Source of the DNA: Methylobacterium hispanicum
GTDB lineage: Bacteria > Pseudomonadota > Alphaproteobacteria > Rhizobiales > Beijerinckiaceae
NCBI RefSeq assembly: GCF_022179285.1
Contig: NZ_BPQO01000005.1
Coordinates: 219,484 to 283,483, forward strand
Direction of reading: 5' to 3'
Length of the DNA: 64,000 nucleotides
Below, one piece after another: positions 8,291 to 17,408 of this stretch. Numbering within the stretch: position 1 is the stretch's first letter; every line of letters begins with the position of its first letter. Both the position numbers and the translations under genes were made by a program. Under the pieces are notes generated by a model, which was given only the letters and a program-made list of their open reading frames with translations, was not told the DNA's origin and did not search any database.

Positions 8291-9760
8291 CTAAGGCTCC
8301 GCCTTCAGGATCCCGGCCCGCTCCTGGCCCGCGGCCCGGAACTGCGCGAAGTCGATGATGTCGTGGCCCCAGATGAAGCGGGGCGGCGTGGCGGCCGGGA
8401 AGGCGTAGCGGTTCCGGTCGAAGCTGTTGCCGCCGGTCTGGATCACGCGGAAGTTCGGCGATTCCGGCTCGGCATCCGAGACGCCGCCGGCGCTGCCGGC
8501 GCCCTGGAACGTGAATCGGTTGTCGTGGACCCGGTTGCGCGCGGTCCGGTACAGGCCGCCCTGCGCCCGTTCCCGGGCCTGATCGACCAGCACCACGGCG
8601 TGGCCGCCGGGCCGTACCGTGATGTCGTTGTCGCTGACTTCGACATCCTCGGAGGCCGCGACCTGGATGTCCCCGTCCCAGAACCAGGTCGCGCGCGGGT
8701 CGCCGTTGAGGCGCAGCGTGTTGCGGGCGATCACGGCGGCGTAGGAGATCTCGTAGAAGATGCCGGGCCCGAGATTTTCCGCGGCGTGGTTGCCCTCGAT
8801 GCGCACGTCGCGGCAATCGATGTCGCACCAGAGGCCGGGACCGCCGTTGCGCTCGACGCGGTTGCCCCTGAGGACGACCGACCGGCTCGCGGTGATCTTC
8901 AGGCCGCCCGCCTCCCAGGCGGGATCGAAGTCGGCGGTGTTGTTGGCGTAGATCCGGTTGTTCTCGAACAGGATCCCGGTGCCGCCCGCCGTCGCGCCGA
9001 GCTGGCCGTTGTGGTGGATCGTGCAGTCGCGCACCACGCCGCCCGAGGCGATGCCCACGCCCGCGCCGGAATTGTGGCGCAGCTCCGTCGCCTCGACGCG
9101 CCAGCCCGGGCCGCCGGCCTCGATGGCGCCTTCCTGGACGGGCGAATCGTACTTCTCGACGAGGAGACCCCGGATGCGCACGTCCGGCGCCCGCCCGCGG
9201 AAGGCGAAGCGGGTGCTCGCCACCTCGACGAGGCGCCCGTTCGGGTCGTCCCCGAGGGTGACGCGCGCCTCCGCGGTCTCGACGAGGTAGCGACCGGGGC
9301 CGAGCTCGGCCCGCGACGCGACCCGGCGCAGGGGCTCCCCGTCGAGGAACAGGGCGAGGGGCTGCAGGCAGAGGGTGCCAGAGCGGCACTGTCCGGGCCC
9401 TCCGCCGCGCGGCCGCGGGCCGAGGACCTGCCAGTAGGGGCCGGCGCGCTCGAAGCCGCGCAGCACCCGGGCGCCGTTCAGCACCGCGCCCGGTGCGCCG
9501 AGGAAGCTCTGACCGGCGAGCGGCGCCACCTCCTGCATCCGGTACAGGCCGGCGCCCAGGCAGACCGTGCCCCCGGGGCCGGCGCGCAGGGCCGCGCGCT
9601 GGATCGACTCGCCGGCCGAGATCCTGACCGCCCCGTCCGGGCAGGCCACGGCGCCGGCGGGATCCGCGCGCCTCCCGGCCGGCACCGCCGGGCCCGGCAG
9701 GCCGACCGGGGCGAGCGCCGCGACGAAGCCGGCGGCGCGCGCCAGGGTCCGGGTCCTCAC
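8291..9760 (-). CDS. right-handed parallel beta-helix repeat protein, secreted
   Basis: The 489-residue protein begins at a GTG overlapping the stop of the upstream regulator (GTGA), followed by a signal-like segment ending near PAVPAG. Residues 200-430 contain repeated short strands with Asn ladders (VLRGNRVERNGG, RIEGNHAAENLG, VIARNTLRLNGD, VEVSDNDITV), the pattern of right-handed parallel beta-helix proteins such as pectate lyases and mannuronan epimerases. No catalytic Asp/Lys set can be assigned. It is probably exported and may bind or cleave a polysaccharide. Coupling with a LuxR-type regulator suggests the two are made together. Four Cys (CRSGTLC, CDIDC) may form disulfides. Confidence 0.75.
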   Translation of the reverse strand: MRTRTLARAAGFVAALAPVGLPGPAVPAGRRADPAGAVACPDGAVRISAGESIQRAALRAGPGGTVCLGAGLYRMQEVAPLAGQSFLGAPGAVLNGARVLRGFERAGPYWQVLGPRPRGGGPGQCRSGTLCLQPLALFLDGEPLRRVASRAELGPGRYLVETAEARVTLGDDPNGRLVEVASTRFAFRGRAPDVRIRGLLVEKYDSPVQEGAIEAGGPGWRVEATELRHNSGAGVGIASGGVVRDCTIHHNGQLGATAGGTGILFENNRIYANNTADFDPAWEAGGLKITASRSVVLRGNRVERNGGPGLWCDIDCRDVRIEGNHAAENLGPGIFYEISYAAVIARNTLRLNGDPRATWFWDGDIQVAASEDVEVSDNDITVRPGGHAVVLVDQARERAQGGLYRTARNRVHDNRFTFQGAGSAGGVSDAEPESPNFRVIQTGGNSFDRNRYAFPAATPPRFIWGHDIIDFAQFRAAGQERAGILKAEP

Positions 9761-10632
9761 CGGACGTGGATGGGCTCGGCGCCCCAAGCCGCCGCGGCGG
9801 CGGCCGGCAGGTCCTCCGCGTCGATCTCCTCGGAGACCAGCTCCGCGACCGCGCAGCCCCGGACCTCGCCCCCGTACGGCAGCTCGGTGCCCTGCGGCAT
9901 CTCGGTGCCGGCGAGGTGCTTCATGCCCCAGATCGCCGCCTGGGTCCGGTTCTTCACCTGGATCTTCCGCAGGATCGCCTTGACGTGGCCCTTCACGCGG
10001 CCCTCGGCGATCGAGAGGCGGTCCGCAATCACGCGGTTCGACTCGCCCTTCACGAGGCAGGCGATGATCTTGATCTCGCGGGCGCTCGGGCGGAAGGCCT
10101 CGCCGCCCTCCTGACGCTCTGGCCGCGCCGGCTCCGGCCGCTCCCCCGGGGCGCCCTCCTCGGCCGCCTCCGGGGCCGCCTCGCGCAGCGCCGGGATGGC
10201 GAGATGGGGCACCACCCGCTGGCCGAGCAGGGCCAGTTCGAGGGTCTGGACCAGGGTTTCGGCGGCCACCGTGCGCAGCAGGATCGCGGCGACGCCGGCC
10301 TCGAGCATCGGGAGCACCTGGGCCTCGCCGCAGCCCGCGCACAGGCAGACGACCGCGGCCTCCGGATAGAGCGTGCGGGCCTGCGCGATCCGCTCCCGGT
10401 CCTCCTCCCGCTCCGGGTCGATCGAGAGCAGGATGACGAGGGCCTCGGCGGCGAGCGCGGCCGGCTCGATGCCGTCGAGGCGGTCGGCGACGGCCACCAC
10501 GTCGAACGGGGATCCGGCGAAGATGTGCCGCAATCCCTCACGGAACAGGGCCGTATCCCCGACGATGGCCACGGCCGCACCCGAAAGTGGGATCGCGTCC
10601 TCCAGCCGTTCACTCGAGACCAGACAATTCAT
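9757..10632 (-). CDS. LuxR-type regulator with degenerate receiver domain
   Basis: The 291-residue protein has a NarL-like N-terminal domain (AIVGDTALFREGLRHIF) and a C-terminal LuxR helix-turn-helix (FRPSAREIKIIACLVKGES to LRKIQVKNRTQAAIWGM, about residues 178-240). In the receiver the usual double Asp is reduced to GD and the phospho-acceptor site reads LLSIDPE, with Ser where Asp is expected, so it is unlikely to be a standard phosphorylated regulator. It is preceded by a 411-bp AT-richer gap and followed by a coupled beta-helix gene that it may regulate. No histidine kinase lies nearby. Confidence 0.8.
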   Translation of the reverse strand: MNCLVSSERLEDAIPLSGAAVAIVGDTALFREGLRHIFAGSPFDVVAVADRLDGIEPAALAAEALVILLSIDPEREEDRERIAQARTLYPEAAVVCLCAGCGEAQVLPMLEAGVAAILLRTVAAETLVQTLELALLGQRVVPHLAIPALREAAPEAAEEGAPGERPEPARPERQEGGEAFRPSAREIKIIACLVKGESNRVIADRLSIAEGRVKGHVKAILRKIQVKNRTQAAIWGMKHLAGTEMPQGTELPYGGEVRGCAVAELVSEEIDAEDLPAAAAAAWGAEPIHVR

Positions 10633-11043
10633 ATCGCAACCCTCTCGATGCGGGCCTGCCCCATGCGAAGGACCGTATGCTCAAATACGTTCCGATAACG
10701 ACTATGTATGAGGGCGGACTACACCTGAAACAACAAAAGATAAGGCACTGCTCCTTTGGTGACTAACTAAGGCGTTACCACTTCGCGAAGCTGAGACTGA
10801 TGAGCGCTTCACCTGCTCACAAATGTCCCCTTGATGCCTGCGCGTTTCTCTGGATGCGTGCCGTTTATGCAGTTTTCACCGACGCTCCCGCCCCAACGGG
10901 GTAGGATTCCGTCCCGACGGCCCGGGCGACGGGTTAGATGGGGACGAAACCCCGCCATTCGGGGTAGTCCCGCAGCGGACCTTCCGAAACGCGGTCGCGC
11001 TGTAGGATTCGCCGGGCCGGATACAGTCCAGGCGGAGTTCGAC
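10633..11043. other. 411-bp gap between divergent genes
   Basis: No gene is supported here. The part next to the LuxR-type gene (10640-10800) is clearly AT-richer than the surroundings and holds the short inverted repeat CGTATGCTCAAATACG (10674-10689), a possible operator or promoter element. The part nearer 11044 is GC-rich with small hairpins such as CCCCAACGGGG near 10892. An in-frame upstream extension of the 11044 gene runs through it but does not look coding. Confidence 0.5.
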
Positions 11044-12087
11044 ATGCTCGACGACCGCGCGCGCGCACCTTCCCTTCACCTCGGCCAGAGGACGACCGCC
11101 GCCGCGATCCCGGCCGAGCCGCGCGACTGGGTCGCGGAGTTCCGGCGCGAGCAGGCCCACCTGATCAAGCCGGCGCCCCGTCCCGGCGCGTCCCGGATCC
11201 TGGCCTACGGGCTCGGCGCGGCGCTCGCCGTCGCCCTGGCGGCCGGGCTCGCCGCGTCGCTGCCGGCCCGCCTCTCCGGCCCCGTCGTCCCGGCGGCCGC
11301 GACGGGGCCCGCCGCCGGCCCGGCCGCGACAGAGCTGGCCGAGGCCCGCGAGGAGGCGCTGAGCTTCGATCTCGCTCGCGTGCGGCAGGAGGCGCGGCAG
11401 CAGGCCGAGGCGGCGCGGCAGGAGATCGAGGCGGCGCGGCGGGAGGCCGGGGCGGCGCATCTGCGCGAGGTCGAGGCGCTGCGCGCGGCGGCGGAGCGAT
11501 CCGAGGCCGACAGGGCGCGGGCGGAGGCCGCGCGGACGGCCGTCGAGGCCGAGGAGAGCGCGCTCGCCCGGGACCTCGCCCAGGCGCGGGCCGAACTGGC
11601 CGCGGCGCAGCGGCAATCCGCCGAGGCGCGGAGCGAGGCCGCGGCCGAGCGCGCGAGGTCCGCGCAGATCGCGGAGCGGCTCGACGGGGCGGAGGCGCGG
11701 GCGCGCGAGAGCCGCGCGTCCGGCGAGGCCGCCCTGGCGCGGGCCGAGCGCGAGCGGGACGAGGCCCTGGCGGGCCTCGCCGGGCTCGCGCGGAGCGCGC
11801 CCGCGGCGGCCCCCGAGACCGCGGCCGCGCCGCAGCCCGTCGACTGGACGCTCTTCAGCCTGCGCCTCTCCCCGGACGATCCCGCGGCGCCGATCGCGCG
11901 CGAGCCGGTGCGCGCGGCGCCCGTCCGGAAGGCCGGCCGCAGGACGCGCGAGAGCGCCGCCGAGCCCGCCCCGCGCGCGGCCCGCGGCGGCCGGACGAAG
12001 GCCGGCCCGGAACGGGCGCCGGCGGCCGGCAGGCCGGAGCCGGACCTGCGCCTGCGCGGACCGATCGCCGCCGGTCCGGACGCCTGA
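11044..12087 (+). CDS. coiled-coil inner-membrane protein of unknown function
   Basis: The 347-residue product has a cytoplasmic N-terminus (about 55 residues), one membrane segment (LAYGLGAALAVALAAGLAASL, about 56-76), then a long Ala/Glu/Arg-rich coiled coil (about 100-250) and a basic, Pro/Arg-rich tail. No domain is recognised. It diverges from the LuxR-type gene and precedes an acyltransferase 3 gene by 70 bp, so it may belong to an envelope polysaccharide locus. The ATG at 11044 was chosen because the preceding in-frame sequence is low-complexity. Confidence 0.6.
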   Translation: MLDDRARAPSLHLGQRTTAAAIPAEPRDWVAEFRREQAHLIKPAPRPGASRILAYGLGAALAVALAAGLAASLPARLSGPVVPAAATGPAAGPAATELAEAREEALSFDLARVRQEARQQAEAARQEIEAARREAGAAHLREVEALRAAAERSEADRARAEAARTAVEAEESALARDLAQARAELAAAQRQSAEARSEAAAERARSAQIAERLDGAEARARESRASGEAALARAERERDEALAGLAGLARSAPAAAPETAAAPQPVDWTLFSLRLSPDDPAAPIAREPVRAAPVRKAGRRTRESAAEPAPRAARGGRTKAGPERAPAAGRPEPDLRLRGPIAAGPDA

Positions 12088-12157
12088 AACGCCGCCCCGA
12101 TCCTCACCCCGATCCGGCACCGCCCCGGCGCCGGTCCAACCGCTCGTGGAGAGACCT

Positions 12158-13273
12158 GTGACACATCCGGGCCGGCGTCCCGACCTCGAATGGCTGAAGG
12201 CGCTGGCGGCGCTCGAAGTGGTGGTCTGCCACTCCGACCTCGCGGTGAAGCACTTCTCGGGGGCTCTGCTGTCCCGGTCGTGGTACCTGCCGGTGAGCGG
12301 GATCGGGGTCGAGGTCTTCTTCGTCGTCTCCGGCTACCTGATCTGCCTGCGGGCGTCGGCCTATCCGAGCGCGCTGGCCTTCATGCGCGCCCGCTTTCTG
12401 CGGCTGCTGCCGCTCTACGCGCTGTTCACCGGCCTCGCTGTCGCGGCGCGCCTAGCCAACCCGGCCTGGGCCTGGAACGCCTGGGACGTCTCGGCCCGCA
12501 CGATCGTCAGTTCCTTCCTGATGCTGCCGCAGTCGCGCTACCCGATCGTCGGCGTCGGCTGGTCGCTCGAGCACGAGGTGATCTTCTACGCCCTCGTGGC
12601 GCTGCTGATCCTGGCGACGCGGCTCGCCGGGTCGGCGCCGATGCGGTTCGGCGTGGCCCTGTTCGGGCTGGGCTGGTGCGGAGCGGTCCTCGGCATCGCC
12701 CCGAGCGATCCCGCCTGGTATCTCCATCCCTTCAGCGTGCTGATGACGGGCTTCGCCGCGGGCTGGCTCTACCGCTGCCACGAGGCGGCGGGGCGGCGCG
12801 GCGTGCCCTGGCTCCTCGTCGGCTGCCTCGCCGTCACCGCGGCGCTGAGCCTCGTGGCGGACGCGGCGAACGCCGAGCGCATCCTGCGGCTCACCGGCGC
12901 ATCGGGCCTCGTCGTCCTCGTCATCGCCTTCCGGGAGACGATCCTGCGGCTCCCGCTCGCCGACCGGGTGCTGTTCCCGATGGGCCTGGCGACCTACAGC
13001 ATCTACCTCTCGCACTGGTTCACCCTGTCGGCCCTCGGCAAGGTCGCGGGCCGGCTCGGCCTGCCCCCGTCGGCGCAATGGCCGGTGCGCCTCGTCGCCA
13101 TCGCCCTCGGCGTCGCGGTCGGCATGGCGGTCTACCGCCTGCTCGAATGCCCCCTCGACCGCTGGCTGCGGGCCGGCGTGCCGGTTCAGGAGGCCTTCCG
13201 CCTGCCCTTCCGGCGCCGGCCGGCGCGCTCGCCTGAGACCGGGATCGCTCATCCCATCGGCGTCCTCAAGTAA
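12158..13273 (+). CDS. acyltransferase 3 family membrane protein
   Basis: The 371-residue protein has about ten membrane segments and the acyltransferase-3 signatures: RPDLEWLKALAALEVVVCHSD near the start, with the catalytic-type His in VVCHSD, GVEVFFVVSGYLI, and RFLRLLPLYALF. The family transfers acetyl or other acyl groups to sugars of O-antigens, exopolysaccharides or peptidoglycan. GTG at 12158 is preferred over the in-frame GTG at 12146 because GGAGAG lies five bases before it. It lies upstream of the HAD-UbiA and GtrA genes, which fits a surface-glycan role. The acceptor is unknown. Confidence 0.85.
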   Translation: MTHPGRRPDLEWLKALAALEVVVCHSDLAVKHFSGALLSRSWYLPVSGIGVEVFFVVSGYLICLRASAYPSALAFMRARFLRLLPLYALFTGLAVAARLANPAWAWNAWDVSARTIVSSFLMLPQSRYPIVGVGWSLEHEVIFYALVALLILATRLAGSAPMRFGVALFGLGWCGAVLGIAPSDPAWYLHPFSVLMTGFAAGWLYRCHEAAGRRGVPWLLVGCLAVTAALSLVADAANAERILRLTGASGLVVLVIAFRETILRLPLADRVLFPMGLATYSIYLSHWFTLSALGKVAGRLGLPPSAQWPVRLVAIALGVAVGMAVYRLLECPLDRWLRAGVPVQEAFRLPFRRRPARSPETGIAHPIGVLK

Positions 13274-13346
13274 TCCGGAAGGTCGCGCCGGCCCATCGGC
13301 CGTCTCTGGCAAGGTCGATCTGCATTCTCAAGGAGCAGAGACGGAG

Positions 13347-14864
13347 ATGGCCGAGGCACTGTCCGGGGGAATGGCCGTGAACGGCGCGGCGACGGCCGGG
13401 GCCGGGTCGGGGGCGGCCGGGGCACCCTTGCGCCCCCTCGTGATCGACCTCGACGGCACGCTCCTGCGCACCAACATCCTGGTCGAGTGCGCGCTGGCCT
13501 ACCTGCGGCGGGAGCCGCTGGCGCTCCTGCACATCCTGTTCTGGCTGTTCCAGGGCCGGGCGCGGCTGAAGCAGGAGCTGGCCTGCCGGGCGCTGGTCGA
13601 TCCGAAGCTCCTGCCCTTCGACGCCGCGCTGCACGCCTACATCACCGCCGAGCGGGCCCGGGGCCGCAAGGTCTACGTCGCGACCGCGGCGGATGCGGGC
13701 ATTGCCCGCGCGGTCGCCGCCCTCCACGGCCCCTTCGAGGACGTGCTGGCGAGCGACGGCGTGATCAACCTGAAGGGCCGCCGCAAGGCCGAGGCGCTGG
13801 CCCGCCTGTTCCCGCAGGGCTTCGCCTACGCGGGCGACAGCCGGGCCGACATCCCGGTCTGGTCGCGGGCCGACGAGATCATCGCGGTCGGGCGCCCGCG
13901 CTTCACGGCGCACGCTGCCGGAAGCCTCGGGGCCGGCCACGGCAAGCCGTCGCTGGTCTTCCCGACGCCCGCGATGCTGCCCGCCCTCGTCGCCTGCGCG
14001 CGCCCGCACCAATGGGCCAAGAACCTGCTCGTCGTCGCCCCCGCGATCCTCGGCGGCGTCGTGCTCGACGCGAGCCGGATGCTCGACGTGGCGCTCGCCT
14101 TCGCGGCGCTCTGCATCGTCGCCTCCTCGACCTACATCCTGAACGACCTCTGGGACGTCGCCGACGACCGGCGCCACTGGTCGAAGTGCCACCGCCCCAT
14201 CGCCAGCGGGCGCCTGCCGATGGCGGCTGCCGCGGGCGCGGTGCCGACCGGGCTCGCCGCGGGCTTCGCGCTCGGCGCGCTCGTCGGCCCCTCGACCGTC
14301 GCGGCGCTCGCCGCCTACACGGCGCTGACGGTGGCCTACTCGCTGGCCCTGAAGCGCGTCCCGATCCTCGACGTGGTGGTGCTCGCGAGCCTCTTCACGA
14401 CCCGTCTCGTCCTCGGCACCTTGGCGGCGGCGGTGGCGCCCTCGCCCTGGCTCCTCGTCTTCTCGATGTTCCTGTTCGGCTCGCTCTGCTTCGCCAAGCG
14501 CTACGTCGAGGTCGAGCGCTGGAAGGAGCGCGGCGCCGGCACCACCACGAGCCGGGGCTACGAGACGCGCGATACGCCGATCCTGCTGGTGCTCGGGGCC
14601 GGCACCGGGGTCGCCAGCATCGTCACGCTCGTGCTCTACGTGATGTTCGACGCCTTCCGGCTTGATCTCTACGCCAGCGCGGGCTGGCTCTGGGCCTTTC
14701 CGCTGATCCTGTTCCTGTGGCTGGCGCGGATCTGGCTCGTGGCGGGTCGCGGCCGGCTCGACGACGACCCGGTCGCCTTCGCGCTCAACGACGGGCCGAG
14801 CCTGATGCTCGGCGCGGCGCTGGTCGGCGCCTTCGTGCTCGCCTGGTCGGGGGTGCTGTCGTGA
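13347..14864 (+). CDS. HAD-UbiA fusion, polyprenyl-phosphate phosphoribosyltransferase-like
   Basis: The 505-residue protein joins an N-terminal HAD phosphatase domain (VIDLDGTLLRTN near residues 31-42, and the acidic motif YAGDSRADIPVW near 172) to a C-terminal UbiA prenyltransferase with about nine membrane segments. The UbiA Asp-rich motif is NDLWDVADDRRH (about 265-276). Such fusions resemble decaprenyl-phosphate phosphoribosyltransferase plus its phosphatase, which together make polyprenyl-phosphate-ribose, a precursor for ribose or arabinose transfer to envelope glycans. A GTGA overlap couples it to the GtrA gene. The epimerase genes dprE1/dprE2 are not adjacent, so the final sugar is uncertain. 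A ribosome-binding GACGGAG precedes the ATG. Confidence 0.85.
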   Translation: MAEALSGGMAVNGAATAGAGSGAAGAPLRPLVIDLDGTLLRTNILVECALAYLRREPLALLHILFWLFQGRARLKQELACRALVDPKLLPFDAALHAYITAERARGRKVYVATAADAGIARAVAALHGPFEDVLASDGVINLKGRRKAEALARLFPQGFAYAGDSRADIPVWSRADEIIAVGRPRFTAHAAGSLGAGHGKPSLVFPTPAMLPALVACARPHQWAKNLLVVAPAILGGVVLDASRMLDVALAFAALCIVASSTYILNDLWDVADDRRHWSKCHRPIASGRLPMAAAAGAVPTGLAAGFALGALVGPSTVAALAAYTALTVAYSLALKRVPILDVVVLASLFTTRLVLGTLAAAVAPSPWLLVFSMFLFGSLCFAKRYVEVERWKERGAGTTTSRGYETRDTPILLVLGAGTGVASIVTLVLYVMFDAFRLDLYASAGWLWAFPLILFLWLARIWLVAGRGRLDDDPVAFALNDGPSLMLGAALVGAFVLAWSGVLS

Positions 14865-15328
14865 GGCGGCCGCGCGCGGGATCCGGGCCGGTCCGCCGCC
14901 TCGGCGACCTGCCGCAGCCGGTGCGGTTCCTGCTGGCGGGGGGCTTGGCGGCCCTCGTCAACTGGCTGGCGCGCTTTCCCCTGTCCTGGTTCCTGCCCTA
15001 CGGGTTGGCCGTGGTCGGGGCCGCCTGCATCGGCATGGCCTTCGGCTTCTTCGTCTACCGGGTCTGGGTCTTCCGGGATTTCGGCCGGGGCGGCCTGCGG
15101 CAGGCGTCGGATTTCCTGCTCGTCAACGCCGTCACGACGATCCTGGTGACGGCGGTGGCGCTCGCCGGGCGGGCGCTGCTCGTCCGCCTCGGCGCACCCT
15201 GCGAGCCGGCGGAGGCGGTCGCCCACGCCGCCGGCATCGCGGCGGGCGCCGTGGGCAACTATTTCGGCCACGCGGCGATCACGTTCCGCACCCGGCGGAC
15301 GCGCCTCCCCGTCGCGGCGGAGGGATAG
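14861..15328 (+). CDS. GtrA family membrane protein
   Basis: The 155-residue protein has four membrane segments and the GtrA opening RFLLAGGLAALVNWLARF, plus the later FVYRVWVFRDFG and GNYFGHAAITF blocks. GtrA proteins are thought to flip polyprenyl-phosphate-linked sugars across the inner membrane. The GTG start overlaps the stop of the HAD-UbiA gene, so the two are probably translated together and may make and translocate one lipid-linked pentose; this is inference from context. It ends 7 bp before the convergent GNAT-like gene. Confidence 0.85.
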   Translation: MRRPRAGSGPVRRLGDLPQPVRFLLAGGLAALVNWLARFPLSWFLPYGLAVVGAACIGMAFGFFVYRVWVFRDFGRGGLRQASDFLLVNAVTTILVTAVALAGRALLVRLGAPCEPAEAVAHAAGIAAGAVGNYFGHAAITFRTRRTRLPVAAEG

Positions 15329-15335
15329 GATCGCC

Positions 15336-16136
15336 TCAGGCCGGCACCGGATCCGGGCCCGCATGCCGCCACGCGATCGCGCCGTGGCCCTGGCCCAGAT
15401 GGATCGTGCCGGCCACCAGCCCGCCCGCCCGGCTCGCCAGCGCGATGGCGAGCTGCTGGCGCCGGGCGAACAGGCGGGTCACCACCCGCACCATGGCGGC
15501 TTCCTGCGGCTCGGCGATGATCGGCCGCCGCGCGGTCCGCGCGTCGAGCGCCAGGAGGGCCTCGACCGCGTCGCGGACGCGCTCCGGCTCCCGGATCGTC
15601 TCGACCGTCGCGTTCGGCGGGACGTAGCCCTCGGGCCGGACGCCCAGAACGCTCTCGGGCGGGACGGTCCGGCGCCGCACAGAGAGGGCGCCCTCCCGGG
15701 GCTGCGGATCGTAGGCGACGGGCCGCGGGCGCGCCCGCAGATGGGCCGCGACCGCGGCGTGGATCGCCGCGCCGCGGCCGGGATCGACCAGGGAGCGCGC
15801 GGTGAGTCCCGGAGGCCACCACGGGCGCGCCCGGGAGGCGCGAAACAGCGGCTCGGCGATCGCCAGCGGCACCACGCCCCGCAGGATCGGCTCCGGCCGC
15901 TGCTCCCAGGCGAGCGCGAAGGCGATCGTCTCGCCGCCCGCGAGGTGCCGGGCGGCGGTGAGGAGGTAGTCGGGATCGGTGCGCGGATCGAGCACGGCGT
16001 TGCGGGCGAGGAGCCCCCGCCACCCGGCGATCGCCTCCGCATCGACGCCCGCCGCCGCCTTGAGATCGACGCGCCAACCCGCGCCGACGGCCGGCCCAGC
16101 CACGTGGCCGCCTTGGATCAGAACGAACCGCTGCAC
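15336..16136 (-). CDS. GNAT-like acyltransferase (CelD/BioN-like), putative
   Basis: The 266-residue product has the N-terminal pattern of CelD-like GNAT proteins (WRVDLKAAAGVDAEAIAGWRGLLARN, then DPDYLLTAARHLAGGETIAFALAW), a group often linked to cellulose or exopolysaccharide synthesis. The C-terminal half looks less typical and no acetyl-CoA loop is certain. GTG at 16136 is chosen because it begins VQRFVLIQGG and lies just after the CobW gene; longer readings run into that gene. It converges on gtrA. The substrate is unknown and the family assignment is moderate. Confidence 0.5.
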   Translation of the reverse strand: MQRFVLIQGGHVAGPAVGAGWRVDLKAAAGVDAEAIAGWRGLLARNAVLDPRTDPDYLLTAARHLAGGETIAFALAWEQRPEPILRGVVPLAIAEPLFRASRARPWWPPGLTARSLVDPGRGAAIHAAVAAHLRARPRPVAYDPQPREGALSVRRRTVPPESVLGVRPEGYVPPNATVETIREPERVRDAVEALLALDARTARRPIIAEPQEAAMVRVVTRLFARRQQLAIALASRAGGLVAGTIHLGQGHGAIAWRHAGPDPVPA

Positions 16137-16233
16137 AGGCGCCCCCGATCGATTCCCGACACAGCCGTCCCAGTCTGGGACGGGCGCGGCCGGCGGCCGC
16201 TCAGATCGCGGAAACCCTTCACGAACGGTGCCG

Positions 16234-17322
16234 TCAGCCGCCCGGGATGGCGAGCGGGTTGGCGGTGAGCGCGGCGGCATCCGGCGCGTCCGGCCGCGGG
16301 CGGCCGAGGAACGCGTCCCAGAGCCGCGTCACGAAGCTCGGGTCGAGGTCACGCACGATGAGGACGAGGCGCGAGGTCCGGTCCGCGTCCGGCCAGGCGG
16401 GCAGCGTGACGGGGGCGTGCACCACGTGCTGCACCCCGTGCACGACGACCGGGCGGTCCGGCGCGTCGGCGAGGGCCACCAGCCCCTTGAGCCGCAGCAG
16501 GTTCGGGCCATGGGAGGAGCGCAGCAGGTCGAGGAACATCTCGAAGGCCGCGCGCGGCACGGGCACGTCGCTCGTCAGGGAGAAGGCGCGGATGGCGGCG
16601 TCGTGCCGGTTCGGATCGTGGGCGTGTGTGTGTTCGTGCGTCTCGACCGCACCGAGCCAGGCGCGCACGTCCGCCGCCTTGCCGTCGAGCCCGAACAGGC
16701 CGCCGAGCAGGGTCTCGGCCGGGGCATCGGGCGGCGCGATCGGGGCGGCGGGGTTGAGGGCGGCGAGCCGCGCCCGCAGGGGGGCGGTGTTTCCGGCCAG
16801 ATCCGCCTTCGTCAGCACGATACGGTCGGCCACCGCGGCCTGGCGCAGGGCTTCCGGATGCGCGTCCAGGGTGGCGGCCCCGTTCACCGCATCGACCACC
16901 GTGACGACCGCCTGCAGCCGGTACCGCAGCACGAGGTAGGGATGGTAGATCAGCGCGTGCAGGATCGGCGCCGGGTCGGCGAGGCCGGTGGTCTCGATCA
17001 CGACGCGGCGGAACGGCGCGATGCGGCCGTTGTCGCGCTTGCGCAGCAGGTCCTCGAGGGTGGCGATCAGGTCGCCCCGGACCGTGCAGCAGAGGCAGCC
17101 GGCGCCCAGCAGCACCATGTCCTCGTCCACCCGCTCGATCAGCAGATGGTCGAGCCCGATCTCGCCGAACTCGTTGACGATCACCACCGTGTCGGCGAGC
17201 GCCGGGTCCCCGAGCAGGCGGTTGAGCAGCGTCGTCTTGCCGGCCCCGAGGAAGCCGGTGAGCACGGTGAGCGGGATCGGCTCGGGGCGGACGGGAGGAC
17301 TGGGCTGGGTGGTGGCGGACAT
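16234..17322 (-). CDS. CobW/COG0523 family GTPase, metallochaperone-like
   Basis: The 362-residue protein contains the Walker A GFLGAGKTT (about 22-30), the metal-binding GCLCCT motif typical of COG0523, ETTGLADP and the guanine-specificity TKAD. A His-rich stretch (ETHEHTHAHDPNRHD, about 230-245) separates it from the CobW C-terminal domain. COG0523 proteins use GTP hydrolysis to insert or traffic Zn, Co or Ni. The neighbouring HupE/UreJ permease and the larCEB genes suggest Ni or Co here, but Zn is equally common for the family. A G-rich hairpin lies between it and the upstream hupE gene. Confidence 0.85.
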   Translation of the reverse strand: MSATTQPSPPVRPEPIPLTVLTGFLGAGKTTLLNRLLGDPALADTVVIVNEFGEIGLDHLLIERVDEDMVLLGAGCLCCTVRGDLIATLEDLLRKRDNGRIAPFRRVVIETTGLADPAPILHALIYHPYLVLRYRLQAVVTVVDAVNGAATLDAHPEALRQAAVADRIVLTKADLAGNTAPLRARLAALNPAAPIAPPDAPAETLLGGLFGLDGKAADVRAWLGAVETHEHTHAHDPNRHDAAIRAFSLTSDVPVPRAAFEMFLDLLRSSHGPNLLRLKGLVALADAPDRPVVVHGVQHVVHAPVTLPAWPDADRTSRLVLIVRDLDPSFVTRLWDAFLGRPRPDAPDAAALTANPLAIPGG

Positions 17323-17370
17323 GGGGTTGGCCTAGCGCGGGCGGTGCGCGGGCTCAACCGGGGGGCGCCC

Positions 17371-17394
17371 CCCTCCCCCGCGGACGGGGGAGGG
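17371..17394. terminator. GC-rich hairpin between hupE and the CobW gene
   Basis: CCCTCCCCCG (17371-17380) pairs perfectly with CGGGGGAGGG (17385-17394) over a CGGA loop. There is no U-run, so it may act as a Rho-dependent stop, an mRNA stability element or simply a dispersed repeat. It resembles the hairpin at 23881-23908. Confidence 0.45.
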
Positions 17395-17408
17395 AGAGCG
17401 GCGGCGGC

